From positions 88,905 through 152,904 of the forward strand of contig NZ_AHIL01000055.1 in assembly GCF_000241525.1 (NCBI RefSeq): DNA of 64,000 nucleotides. The letters run 5' to 3'. Position 1 is the stretch's first letter, and each line of letters starts with the position of its first letter. The notes beneath the pieces are model-generated. The model did not search any database, was not told the origin of the DNA, and worked only from the letters and a program-made list of their open reading frames with translations. Source of the DNA: Comamonas testosteroni ATCC 11996 (GTDB lineage Bacteria > Pseudomonadota > Gammaproteobacteria > Burkholderiales > Burkholderiaceae_C). Below are positions 33,012-41,685 of the stretch, in pieces. Made by a program: the position numbers and the translations under genes.

Positions 33012-34841
33012 TCAGGCGGGTATCTCCGATGACTCCGCCTGGTTGAGCTGCATATTCCACATGCTGGAGTAACGCCCGCCAGCGGCCAGCAGCTCCTCGT
33101 GCGTGCCGCGCTCGATGATTCGGCCGCTGTCCATGACCAGGATTTCATGCGCTTCGACCACGGTGGACAGGCGGTGGGCAATGACCAGAGAGGTCTTGCC
33201 CTGCGCCGCGCTGCGCAGCTCGTTCTGGATGGCGCGCTCGTTGGCGCTGTCCAGTGCCGAAGTCGCTTCGTCGAAGATCAGAATCGGCGGGTTCTTGAGC
33301 AGGGTGCGCGCAATCGCCACACGCTGCTTTTCACCGCCCGAGAGCTTGAGGCCGCGCTCGCCCACTCGCGTGGCATAGCCCTGGGGCGTGCGCTCGATGA
33401 AGTCATGGATGCGCGCAGCCTTGGCCGCTGCAACCACCTGTTCCTGCGTGGCGCCCGGTTGCCCATAGGCAATGTTGTAGGCCACCGTGTCGTTGAACAG
33501 CACCGTGTCTTGCGGAACGATGCCCACACAGTGCCGCACACTGCTCTGAGTCACCGTGCGGATGTCCTGTCCGGCAATGCGCACATGGCCGCCCTGCACG
33601 TCATAGAAGCGAAACAGCAGACGTGCCAGCGTGCTCTTGCCCGAACCCGAGGGACCGACCACTGCCACGGTCTTGCCCGCAGGAATGGTGAAGCTCACAT
33701 CGTGCAGGATGGGGCGCGCGCTATCGTAGGCGAACTGCACGTTTTCAAAGCGCACTTCGGGCGGCGGATTGTCGATCTGCAAGGGCTGAGCGCCAGGCGC
33801 ATCGGCCACTTCGCGCTCCTTGTCCATGAGCGTGAACATGCGGTTCAGGTCAGTCAGGCTCTGCTTGATCTCGCGGTAGATCACGCCCAGGAAATTCAGC
33901 GGAATGTAGAGCTGAATCATGAAGGCATTGATCATGACCAGATCGCCCAGCGTCAGCCTGCCGTCGACCACGCCCTGCGTGGCCCGCCACAGAATGGCCA
34001 CCAGCGCGGCACCGATGATGAGCTGCTGGCCGCAGTTGAGCATGGACAGCGTGGTCTGGCTCTTGAGCCGCACGCGGCGCAGGTTCTCGAGGTTCTCGTC
34101 ATAGCGCGCTGACTCGAACTGCTCGTTGTTGAAGTACTTGACGGTCTCGTAGTTCAGCAACGAGTCAATGGCCTTGGTATGGGCCGCCGACTCCTGGGCA
34201 TTGGCCTCTTTTCTGAAGCGGGTGCGCCATTCCGTCACGGTGACCGTGAAGCCGATATAGAACACCAGCGCGGCCAACGTGATGACGGCAAACCAGATGT
34301 CGAAACGCACGGCCAGAATGCCCAGCACCAGCGCCATTTCAATCAGCGTGGGCAAGATGGAGTAGAGCGAATACGAGATCAGCGACTCGGTGCTGCGCAC
34401 GCCGCGCTCGATGTCGCGCGTCATGCCACCGGTCTGGCGCTCCAGATGAAAACGCAGGCTCAGGGCATGCAGATGCTCGAAGGTCGACAGCGCGATCGAG
34501 CGCGATGCCCCTTGCGTGGCCTTGGAAAAGACCAGATCCCGCAGCTCGGTGAACATGGTGGAGGAAAAGCGCAGCAATCCATAGGCCGCCAGCAGACCCA
34601 CGGGGACCACCAGCACGGCCTGTGCCTGCCCAGGCTTGATATCCAGCGCATCGACCAAGTGCTTGAGCAAGATGGGCACGCCCACATTGGCCAGCTTGGC
34701 GCAGATCATGAACGCCAGCGCCGCCAGCGCATGCCATTTGTAGCGCCAGATATAGGGAAAGAGGCGACGCAGCGTGGCGCCGTCTGACTGGTTTGCCGCT
34801 ACTGCGGCTTCTTCTGGGGTTGCAGGTAACTGTGAACGCAT
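33012..34841 (-). CDS. Atm1-like ABC exporter (permease-ATPase fusion)
   Basis: 609-residue half-transporter. About six membrane helices (about 35-325) precede an ATPase with Walker [10 protein letters not shown], signature LSGGEKQR and Walker B ILIFDEATSALDS. The permease has the Atm1/HMT1 features VKYFNNEQFE and PLNFLGVIYREIKQSLTD. Atm1-type proteins export glutathione-linked or metal/sulfur compounds. The ATG at 34841 has no clear ribosome-binding site. The first 43 bases overlap the end of the upstream lipoprotein gene, suggesting coupled translation. Confidence 0.9.
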   Translation of the reverse strand: MRSQLPATPEEAAVAANQSDGATLRRLFPYIWRYKWHALAALAFMICAKLANVGVPILLKHLVDALDIKPGQAQAVLVVPVGLLAAYGLLRFSSTMFTELRDLVFSKATQGASRSIALSTFEHLHALSLRFHLERQTGGMTRDIERGVRSTESLISYSLYSILPTLIEMALVLGILAVRFDIWFAVITLAALVFYIGFTVTVTEWRTRFRKEANAQESAAHTKAIDSLLNYETVKYFNNEQFESARYDENLENLRRVRLKSQTTLSMLNCGQQLIIGAALVAILWRATQGVVDGRLTLGDLVMINAFMIQLYIPLNFLGVIYREIKQSLTDLNRMFTLMDKEREVADAPGAQPLQIDNPPPEVRFENVQFAYDSARPILHDVSFTIPAGKTVAVVGPSGSGKSTLARLLFRFYDVQGGHVRIAGQDIRTVTQSSVRHCVGIVPQDTVLFNDTVAYNIAYGQPGATQEQVVAAAKAARIHDFIERTPQGYATRVGERGLKLSGGEKQRVAIARTLLKNPPILIFDEATSALDSANERAIQNELRSAAQGKTSLVIAHRLSTVVEAHEILVMDSGRIIERGTHEELLAAGGRYSSMWNMQLNQAESSEIPA

Positions 34842-35389
34842 TGTGGGGCTGTGTCGCCCTGCAGGCAGTCGGAGCCGCGGTAGAGGGCGTCTATTTCTAT
34901 GACGGGAATCTGGGTACCCACGAATTCTGCCTGTCCCGTCACTTTTGCGCTCACCCAGACCAAGGTGAAGGGCTGCAGCAGCTGTCTGTCATACGGGCCG
35001 GCACCGCAGGCCTTGAAGAAGCTTGCCTCGCGCGGCCAGGACAGAAAGCCCTGCTCGCTGAACTCGGCATGCAGCACAACCATGCAATCGCGCTGCTCAC
35101 TGACCGACTCTATGGTACGCAGCCCGCCAGCCCAGCAGACACGCGCATTCAGTGCTCCGGCCTGCAAGGCCTGAGCGGGCGTCATTGACGTGAAAGGCCC
35201 GGCCAGCGCTGCCGCGCCGGTCAAGGGTTCCGGATGGCAAGAGGGCTGCACAGCCTGTACAAGTGGCTTGAGCGACGTTGCAGATGTCACATCATCTCTA
35301 CCCGATACTGGGGCTTTTACCGGATGGCTGCTGCAAGCCGACAGCAGCACACTCAGACCCACACCCATCCACCACAAACACCGTCCCAT
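34799..35389 (-). CDS. Slp-like outer-membrane lipoprotein
   Basis: 196 residues with a lipoprotein signal (LSVLLSACSS, lipid cysteine near residue 19). The mature part contains VCWAGGLRTIESVSEQRDC and the pattern G...VTGQAEFVGTQIPVIEIDALY, which fits the Slp family of outer-membrane lipoproteins at low similarity. The function is unknown. GGGAG precedes the ATG at 35389. The 3' end overlaps the ABC exporter start by 43 bp on the same strand, which is unusual. Confidence 0.7.
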   Translation of the reverse strand: MGRCLWWMGVGLSVLLSACSSHPVKAPVSGRDDVTSATSLKPLVQAVQPSCHPEPLTGAAALAGPFTSMTPAQALQAGALNARVCWAGGLRTIESVSEQRDCMVVLHAEFSEQGFLSWPREASFFKACGAGPYDRQLLQPFTLVWVSAKVTGQAEFVGTQIPVIEIDALYRGSDCLQGDTAPQCVHSYLQPQKKPQ

Positions 35390-35502
35390 AGTTACTCCCT
35401 ACTTACTTGCCCGAACCGTCGTTAGTGGCTTTCTCTGGCCAACATGGTAGAAACCCGATGTTGAGGGACAATTCAATCTTTCCATTCGTGTCACAGATTT
35501 CC

Positions 35503-35973
35503 ATGCCCCCCCGTTCGCCCGACCTTCCCAGCGTTGCCCTGCCCGCCGACAAGGAACTGGTTCTCAAAGTCGTGCCCATGCCTGCCGATGTCAATGCCAA
35601 TGGCGACATCTTCGGTGGCTGGGTGATGGCTCAGGTGGATCTGGCCGGCTCGGTGCTGCCTCAGCGCATCAGCCACACCCGCATGGTGACCGTGGCCGTC
35701 AACGAATTCATCTTCAAACAGCCCGTGCGTGTGGGCGACATTCTGTCCTTTTATGCCGGCGTGCAGCATGTGGGTCGCACCTCGGTCGCCGTGGATGTGG
35801 AAGTCTTTGCCGAGCGCTTTTCCGACCAGGGCAAATATGTCAAGGTGACCGAGGCCCGCCTGACCTATGTGGCCATAGACGCCACCGGCAAGCCCCAGTC
35901 TCTGCCTGATACAGAGCAGACACGCGCCTGGCGCGAGAAACTCCAGGCTCAGGCCGCCGCCGCCAAGAGCTGA
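35503..35973 (+). CDS. Acyl-CoA thioesterase (YciA-type hotdog)
   Basis: 156-residue hotdog-fold thioesterase that would hydrolyse acyl-CoA to the free acid. The family blocks are MPADVNANGDIFGGWVMAQVD, with the catalytic Asn/Asp region, and VTVAVNEFIFKQPVRVGD. The start is uncertain: I chose the ATG at 35503 (MPPRSPDLPS); an ATG at 35458 would add 15 residues. Neither has a strong ribosome-binding site. It is divergent from the lipoprotein gene and shares a bidirectional terminator with the convergent bactofilin gene. Confidence 0.87.
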   Translation: MPPRSPDLPSVALPADKELVLKVVPMPADVNANGDIFGGWVMAQVDLAGSVLPQRISHTRMVTVAVNEFIFKQPVRVGDILSFYAGVQHVGRTSVAVDVEVFAERFSDQGKYVKVTEARLTYVAIDATGKPQSLPDTEQTRAWREKLQAQAAAAKS

Positions 35974-35987
35974 CATTGTTCAGGCAT

Positions 35988-36018
35988 AAAAAAAGCGACC
36001 TCTGAAGGTCGCTTTTTT
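35988..36018. terminator. Bidirectional terminator
   Basis: AAAAAGCGACCT and AGGTCGCTTTTT close on a CTGA loop (36002-36005). It has A and T runs on both sides and serves the convergent thioesterase and bactofilin genes. Confidence 0.9.
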
Positions 36019-36038
36019 CATGGGCTGTGCGCAGAGAT

Positions 36039-36686
36039 TCAGACGACTGCAGCGCTACCCGTCGTTTCATTGCTGCTGGCCACAGCCGCCTGGCTGCTGG
36101 TGCTGCCGGCACCGCTCTTGCTCCAGGCGGAAGCGGAGGCATTGCTGGAACTGCTGGTGCCGGAACGGGTTCCCGCTTCGATCTGCCCCGTCAACTCGCC
36201 ACCCTCTTCGATCACCACCTTGCCATAGCGGATCGTGCCGCTGACCTTGCCGGAGCCATAGATCACCAGCTTTTCGCGCACTGTGAGAGTGCCGTCGAAC
36301 TTGCCGTGGATTTCTGCAATATCGATCTCGGCCGTACCGTGAAACGCACCCTGCTCGGCAATCTTGATGACGCGGGAGTTCATGGTCGCCTCAACCGTTC
36401 CTTCCACGACCAAGGTGTCGCAGTCCGTAATTTCCACGCCCTTGAGCTTGATGTTCGGGCCGACGGTCAGCTTGCTGCCACCGTTTTCCTCTGCAAGAGG
36501 CGCGGTGGGAGCTGCAGTCGAAGCCGCACGCATGGTGCCGGATGGTGCCGTGCCAAGGCCCGCGTTACTCAGAGAGCTGGCGCCAGATGTCGCAGCGGTA
36601 TTCGCTGTCGAAAGCCCGGTGACGGAACTGCGTGAAGGAAAGTTATCGTTATCGCGTTTGCCGAAGAACGGGTTTTGCACAGCCAT
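36039..36686 (-). CDS. Bactofilin-family polymer-forming protein
   Basis: 215 residues. A central beta-helical bactofilin domain (about 70-170) has the repeating pattern VEGTVEATMNSRVI, GAFHGTAEIDIAEIHGKFDG and VIYGSGKVSGTIRYGKVVIEEG. Disordered Ser/Thr/Ala-rich tails flank it on both sides. Bactofilins polymerise without nucleotide and scaffold cell-shape or envelope enzymes. The gene stands alone with an ATG at 36686 (AGGAGA upstream); no peptidase partner is adjacent. Confidence 0.9.
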   Translation of the reverse strand: MAVQNPFFGKRDNDNFPSRSSVTGLSTANTAATSGASSLSNAGLGTAPSGTMRAASTAAPTAPLAEENGGSKLTVGPNIKLKGVEITDCDTLVVEGTVEATMNSRVIKIAEQGAFHGTAEIDIAEIHGKFDGTLTVREKLVIYGSGKVSGTIRYGKVVIEEGGELTGQIEAGTRSGTSSSSNASASAWSKSGAGSTSSQAAVASSNETTGSAAVV

Positions 36687-36927
36687 GGCAGGAATCTCCT
36701 AGTCAGAAAGTGCCATCCTATGCAGCATAAGTAGCAACATTTACCGTCATCTCGCAATAACGGTAAGCAAAGCTTTCACAAGTTTCAGTTACTTGCATGC
36801 ATTGCCTGATCTCACACAATGAAAGATTTGGCTGCATCCGGGCAAGCGTTCACTTGCCTGTCTTTGAAGCACTTTTTGCTGCCAGTCCATATTTCACTGG
36901 CGCTCTACGCGCTCGTTTCAGAGATCG

Positions 36928-37440
36928 TCAAGAGACGATATAGGCCGCTGTGCCGGTAGACAGCAGCTCGCCATCCATCGACAGAAACTCCATCTGGGTA
37001 TTCGCCACCCGCGAGCCCAGGCGCAGAACTCTGGCAGTGAGCAGAAATTCCTTGCCGATGCCGGGGCGCATGTAGTCCACACGCAGATCGATTGTGCCCA
37101 GCCGGGAAAAACGATGCAGTCTTTGCGCGGGCGTATCGTCCATATGCTTGGCCGCAATGGCAGCCATCACAGCCAGCCCGCCCATGGAATCGAGGCCTGC
37201 GCTGATCACGCCGCCATGAATGCGCTGGTAGGCCGAATGTCCGATCAGATCAGGTCGCATGGCGATATGCCCCTGCACCAGCGTGGGCGTGATCTCGCCG
37301 ATCTTGAGCCCTATGGTCTGGTTGAAGGCCACGCGCGTTTCAAAGATCTCGCGCAAGCCGGAGATGAACTCCGGCTCGAACTGCACGGACTCGGCAGCAT
37401 CCTGCGCTGAACTGCGGGACGGTACGGACCTGGATGTCAT
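36928..37440 (-). CDS. PaaI-family hotdog thioesterase
   Basis: 170 residues with a hotdog fold. Key blocks are RIHGGVISAGLDSMGGLAVM, the HGG..(S/A)..D catalytic pattern of PaaI-type thioesterases, and DLRVDYMRPGIGKEFLLTARV. The ATG at 37440 is preceded by AAGG; an upstream TTG was rejected. It lies past a terminator at the end of the beta-oxidation cluster and may be a separate unit. The acyl-CoA substrate is unknown. Confidence 0.85.
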   Translation of the reverse strand: MTSRSVPSRSSAQDAAESVQFEPEFISGLREIFETRVAFNQTIGLKIGEITPTLVQGHIAMRPDLIGHSAYQRIHGGVISAGLDSMGGLAVMAAIAAKHMDDTPAQRLHRFSRLGTIDLRVDYMRPGIGKEFLLTARVLRLGSRVANTQMEFLSMDGELLSTGTAAYIVS

Positions 37441-37465
37441 AGGCAACCTTGAAAAACGGTCAAAG

Positions 37466-37490
37466 AAAAATCGCCCTGCAACGGGCGATT
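37466..37490 (-). terminator. Terminator after the enoyl-CoA hydratase gene
   Basis: AATCGCCC (37469-37476) pairs with GGGCGATT (37483-37490). On the minus strand a T5 run follows. It lies between the hydratase and PaaI genes. Confidence 0.75.
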
Positions 37491-37616
37491 CTCAGATCGG
37501 CACGGCCGCAAGCCGGCGAAGCTGGTCTGGATTCGGCACATGCCGAAATCCGGATGGCGCTTTGGGCAAAACCGCCACCCATCGCTGCGCTCGCCTTGCT
37601 GCCGCAATGTCTGACT

Positions 37617-38411
37617 TCAGCACTGGCTGAAGTCAGGGTGGCGTTTTTCCATGAAGGCCGTCAGTGCTTCCTTGGCAGCGGGCTCGCGCAGCATGCGGGC
37701 GAAGACTGCGCCTTCTTCCACGATACGCTCGCCCACTGCCTTGGCCTGGCCGCCCTTCATCAGGCGCTTGGTCTCGATCAGCGAGGACAAGGGCTTGCGC
37801 GCCAGCTTCCTGGCCTGGGCCTGTGCCACGGCATTGCATTCGCTGGGAGGCACCACGCGGTTGATCAGGCCCACTTCCAGCGCGGCTTCTGCCATGAAGG
37901 GCTCACCCAGCAGCAGTGCCTCGGCGGCGCGGTGGTAGCCCAGCATCTGGGGCAGAAGCAGGCTGGATGCCGCTTCGGGGCATACGCCCAGGTTGATGAA
38001 GGGCAGCGAGAAAGCGGCGTTATCGCCGGCATAGACCAGATCGCAGTGCAGCAGCAGCGTGGTGCCGATACCCACGGCCGGACCGCAGACCGCAGCAATC
38101 AGCGGCTTGGGAAAGGCCGAGACTTCCTGCAGGAAACGCCACACGGGTGCATCGGCCCCCATGGTATCGGGGGTGGAGGCCTGCTTCAGGAAGTCCGCAA
38201 TATCGTTGCCTGCGCTGAAGATGGCGATGTCGCCCTGAAACACCACCACACGCACGCCTGCGTCGACCTTGGCGGCAGCCAATGCGTCTGCCATCTGGCG
38301 GTACATGGCCTCGGTGAAGGAGTTCTTCTTCGCCGCACGGTTGAAGGTGATGGTGCACACGCCCTCTTCGGTGTGCACCAGGATGTCCTGGCTATCCTGG
38401 GTATTGCTCAT
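37617..38411 (-). CDS. Enoyl-CoA hydratase/isomerase
   Basis: 264-residue crotonase-fold protein. Oxyanion-hole regions FSAGNDIADF (about 66-75) and GPAVGIGTTLLLHCDLVY (about 108-125) are visible. The first catalytic Glu of true hydratases is not obvious, so isomerase activity is possible. The ATG at 38411 is preceded by AAGG. It is the last gene before a terminator in the acyl-CoA degradation cluster. Confidence 0.88.
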   Translation of the reverse strand: MSNTQDSQDILVHTEEGVCTITFNRAAKKNSFTEAMYRQMADALAAAKVDAGVRVVVFQGDIAIFSAGNDIADFLKQASTPDTMGADAPVWRFLQEVSAFPKPLIAAVCGPAVGIGTTLLLHCDLVYAGDNAAFSLPFINLGVCPEAASSLLLPQMLGYHRAAEALLLGEPFMAEAALEVGLINRVVPPSECNAVAQAQARKLARKPLSSLIETKRLMKGGQAKAVGERIVEEGAVFARMLREPAAKEALTAFMEKRHPDFSQC

Positions 38412-38457
38412 GATCTTGCCTTGTGAATGATGTGAACAGCTTGCCGGTTTCGGCGCG

Positions 38458-39291
38458 CTATTCCTTGTAGTAAACAATCTGGTGGCTGGTCGCCAGCATC
38501 TGGCCGGACTGGCTCCACAGCTGGGCCGTCTGGTCAAAAAATCCGTTGCGGAACTCCTGCCCGCGCGCCTGCGCCAGCAGCAATCCGTCGCCCGCCTCGG
38601 CCAGTTCCTCGCGTCCGGCATGGAAGTAGACCGTGATGGACACCGTGCCCGCCGGCACGCGCCTGGAGCGACGCAGCCACGCCCGCGGAAAGAACACGTC
38701 GGAGACCGCAGCCAGCGACGCGAAATCCAGCGGACGCGGCGGATTGTCTCTCACCCAGAGCCGCGTCAGACTGTCGCGCTCGGCTCCGTCCTCCTCACGC
38801 GGCAGGATGCCGTCCACAAATCGCATCTCATAGCGTGTCAGCCACTCGGAGGCCTTGAACAACGGCGGCACGCGCTCCACCTCGGCAGCAGCCCGGACCT
38901 CGGGCATGGGCATATCGCTGACGCTCCAGGTCTGACGGCGCACCGCGGTCACGGCTGTGGCCGTGGTCACGATCTGCGGCTGGCCTTCGGCATCGGGCTG
39001 GGTGAGGGTCAGCAGCCAGTGCTGGGTGGAGCGGTTGGTACGCACCGGCCTGGCCTCGATCTCGAAAGCGCCCGGCCCCACGGCTGCCGCATAGTTGACA
39101 GTGATGGACAGCGGATCGCCCAGGCACTGCGGATGTTGCTGAATGGCCTGCACCAGGCTGGCCGCCGTGATGCCGCCATATGGGCCGACCATATTCCAGT
39201 AATCGGGCGAGGCCGTTCCCTGGTACTGATTGGGCACTCCCGTAGCGCTCAGCGCCACGGCACGATCAAAGGGGTGGAGGTCTGTGCTCAT
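38458..39291 (-). CDS. Acyl-CoA thioesterase, double hotdog (TesB-like)
   Basis: 277 residues with the layout of the two-hotdog thioesterase family: YWNMVGPYGGITAASLVQAI near residue 31, and a C-terminal repeat SITVYFHAGREEL with the terminal SHQIVYYKE. ATG at 39291 (MSTDLHPF); longer in-frame starts lack homology. It lies between the hydrolase and hydratase genes of the beta-oxidation cluster and could release CoA from overloaded intermediates. Confidence 0.82.
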   Translation of the reverse strand: MSTDLHPFDRAVALSATGVPNQYQGTASPDYWNMVGPYGGITAASLVQAIQQHPQCLGDPLSITVNYAAAVGPGAFEIEARPVRTNRSTQHWLLTLTQPDAEGQPQIVTTATAVTAVRRQTWSVSDMPMPEVRAAAEVERVPPLFKASEWLTRYEMRFVDGILPREEDGAERDSLTRLWVRDNPPRPLDFASLAAVSDVFFPRAWLRRSRRVPAGTVSITVYFHAGREELAEAGDGLLLAQARGQEFRNGFFDQTAQLWSQSGQMLATSHQIVYYKE

Positions 39292-39328
39292 GATTGGCAG
39301 TGTTGCCCAAGGGCGGGAATGAAAGCCG

Positions 39329-40294
39329 TCAAACAGGTGACTCATGCGGCCCGAACAAGGGTTTGCCTGGGCCGCGGTCACCGTCGCGCCAGCTCTGCAG
39401 CAAAGGCAGCAGGGGCTGCCACAGTAGCTCGCGCATCTCTTCCTTGAAATACCCCAGATGGCCTATGCGTCCGGCCGGAGCCAGACCCGGGTCCACACGC
39501 TCCAGCGTGCTGGGCGCACTTTTGTACCAGCCCACCAGCGCTTGTGCGCTGGCCAGCGACATCATTTCGTCGTCCTCGAAATACAGTGCATGCAAGGGGT
39601 AGTGGGCCGCTGCATAGGCCTCGGCTGCCCAGCGCCCCTCCGCCCCCATGGCATACAGAGGATTCAGACACCAGCGACGCCATTGCCAGATCACGCCTGC
39701 CGGCAAATCGCCCACAATGCCCAGCTTGCGTCCGGGAAACGCGCCGTACAAGGCGGTGACCAGCGGGGCGACACCCCACCAGAACAGCCGGATCATGCGC
39801 CGGGTGGGCGCCGCGTTGTCGCGCCAGTAGCCGCTGCCGCTGCCCACGGAAAGCAAGCCGTTGATGGGCAGGGGGATGGAGGCCAGGCCCGGCAGTTGCG
39901 AGCCCACGCTATGACCGATCCAGATCAGCGGCTGCTCGGGAAACTGCTGCTTGAGATGTGCTGCCACCAGCTCGCAGTCCTTGGCCCAGTCCAGCAAGTC
40001 GGCCCTGGCGTCGCGCAGCGGCACCTGCAGCGACAGGCCATGACCACGGTAGTCGAAGGTGGTGACGCCATAGCCCTGCTCCGCGAGCCAGCGGGCAAAG
40101 GCCTGGTAATAGCTTTGCTGCACGCCCATGGCGCCAGCCACCACCACCTGCGCCAGCGGCGCTGCCGCCCGGGGCTGACACTGGCGCAGCGCCAGATGGG
40201 CCGAGCCCACGGAGATGGGCAAAGCCATCTCCGTCCATTGCACGGCGGCTTGCAGCGGAGCCGACACAGAGGCTTGCGACTGGGCGGTATGCAT
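39329..40294 (-). CDS. Alpha/beta hydrolase (serine aminopeptidase S33-like)
   Basis: 321 residues. The nucleophile elbow reads WIGHSVGSQ (GHSVG), the oxyanion block VVAGAMGVQQSYYQ and FDYRGHGLS lie upstream, and a His near the C-terminal IGHLGYF may complete the triad. No signal peptide is convincing. The start at 40294 lies 14 nt after the thiolase stop, with a weak ribosome-binding site; an ATG at 40228 is possible. Substrate unknown. Context suggests an ester or lipid substrate. Confidence 0.83.
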   Translation of the reverse strand: MHTAQSQASVSAPLQAAVQWTEMALPISVGSAHLALRQCQPRAAAPLAQVVVAGAMGVQQSYYQAFARWLAEQGYGVTTFDYRGHGLSLQVPLRDARADLLDWAKDCELVAAHLKQQFPEQPLIWIGHSVGSQLPGLASIPLPINGLLSVGSGSGYWRDNAAPTRRMIRLFWWGVAPLVTALYGAFPGRKLGIVGDLPAGVIWQWRRWCLNPLYAMGAEGRWAAEAYAAAHYPLHALYFEDDEMMSLASAQALVGWYKSAPSTLERVDPGLAPAGRIGHLGYFKEEMRELLWQPLLPLLQSWRDGDRGPGKPLFGPHESPV

Positions 40295-40308
40295 GGCGGC
40301 TGCGGCGT

Positions 40309-41505
40309 TCAGACGCGCTCGAAGATGCCTGCCGCGCCCTGACCCATGCCCACGCACATGGTCACCATGCCGTACTTGAGTTGCTTGCGCTGCAGCGCAT
40401 GCACCACGGTGGCGGCACGGATGGCACCGGTTGCTCCCAGGGGATGGCCCAGTGCAATCGCACCGCCCATGGGGTTGACCTTGCTCTGGTCCAGACCCAG
40501 GGTGTTGATGACGGCCAGGGACTGGGCCGCAAAGGCCTCGTTGAGCTCGTACCAGTCGATATCGTCCTGCTTGAGACCCGCGTAGCGCAGCGCGGCGGGA
40601 ATGGCCTCGATGGGGCCAATGCCCATGATGGCAGGCGGCACGCCCTTGCTGGCATAGCTGACAAAGCGCGCCAGCGGCGTCAGGCCAAAGCGCTTGACGG
40701 CATCGCCGCTGGCAATGATCAACGCGCCGGCACCGTCGCTGGTCTGCGAGCTATTGCCCGCAGTGACCGTGCCGCGCGCCGCAAACACGGTGCGCAGCTT
40801 GGCCAGGCCTTCCAGGCTGGTATCGGGGCGCGGGCCTTCGTCCAGACTCACAGTGCGCGTGCTGGCTACGGTTTCGCCTGTGGCGATGTTCAGAGTACGG
40901 TCGGTGACTTCGATCGGCGTGATCTCGGCAGCGAACTCGCCGGCCTGCTGCGCGGCGATCGCGCGGCGGTGCGATTCGAGTGCAAACGCATCCTGCGCCT
41001 CGCGCGAGACCTTCCACTGCTGGGCCACCTTCTCTGCCGTCAGGCCCATGCCGTAGGCAATGCCCACATCGCCATCGCGCTCGAAGATGCTGGGCGAGAG
41101 GCTTGGCGCATTGCCCATCATGGGCACCATGCTCATGCTCTCCACGCCGGCAGCAACCATCACATCGGCTTCACCGACGCGGATACGGTCCGCCGCCATG
41201 GCCACGGCCGACAGACCGGAGGCGCAGAAACGGTTGACGGTGATGCCGCCGATGCTGGTGGGCAGTCCCGCCAGCACGGCACCGATGCGCGCCACGTTCA
41301 GGCCCTGCTGGGCTTCGGGAATCGCGCAACCGCAGACGATGTCCTCAATCGCCTTGGGATCCAGGCCAGGCACCTGGGCCAGCGCCGCCTTGAGCGTGGT
41401 GGCCAGCAGATCGTCGGGACGGTAGTTGCGGAAAAAGCCCTTGTGCGAGCGCCCGATGGGAGTGCGCGTGGCCGCAACGATATAGGCGTCTTGTACTTGT
41501 TTCAT
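40309..41505 (-). CDS. fadA: Acetyl-CoA C-acyltransferase (thiolase)
   Basis: 398-residue thiolase. The acyl-accepting cysteine is C94 in NRFCASGLSAVAMAA. The C-terminal blocks NEAFAAQ, GGAIALGHPLGATG and MCVGMGQGAAG carry the second catalytic residues. It would perform the last step of beta-oxidation. AAGGA precedes the ATG at 41505. It follows the FadB-like gene after a 180-bp gap holding a G+C-rich repeat. The fadA symbol reflects its role next to the multifunctional enzyme. Confidence 0.93.
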   Translation of the reverse strand: MKQVQDAYIVAATRTPIGRSHKGFFRNYRPDDLLATTLKAALAQVPGLDPKAIEDIVCGCAIPEAQQGLNVARIGAVLAGLPTSIGGITVNRFCASGLSAVAMAADRIRVGEADVMVAAGVESMSMVPMMGNAPSLSPSIFERDGDVGIAYGMGLTAEKVAQQWKVSREAQDAFALESHRRAIAAQQAGEFAAEITPIEVTDRTLNIATGETVASTRTVSLDEGPRPDTSLEGLAKLRTVFAARGTVTAGNSSQTSDGAGALIIASGDAVKRFGLTPLARFVSYASKGVPPAIMGIGPIEAIPAALRYAGLKQDDIDWYELNEAFAAQSLAVINTLGLDQSKVNPMGGAIALGHPLGATGAIRAATVVHALQRKQLKYGMVTMCVGMGQGAAGIFERV

Positions 41506-41587
41506 GACCAAATTCCTTGGTTGTCTCTTAGCTCTTTAACCTGTGTGCAAGGCTTCAATTGCTTCGCGGCGCATACCAGCAGCCCGA

Positions 41588-41672
41588 GAGCAAGGGCCGC
41601 CCCGCAGCGTTGCTGGCGTCCCCCTTCCCGCAAAGCGAGAGAAGGGGGCAGGCGCGCAGCGACTCAGGGGGA
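41588..41672 (-). repeat. G+C-rich post-stop repeat, copy D
   Basis: On the minus strand it begins CCCCCTGAGTCGCTGCGCGC 13 nt after the FadB-like stop. It contains a CCCCCTTCTCTC/GAAGGGGG stem and ends CTGCGGGGCGGCCCTTGCTC. The orientation matches the upstream gene. Confidence 0.8.
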
Positions 41673-41685
41673 TGCTCATCTCAAA

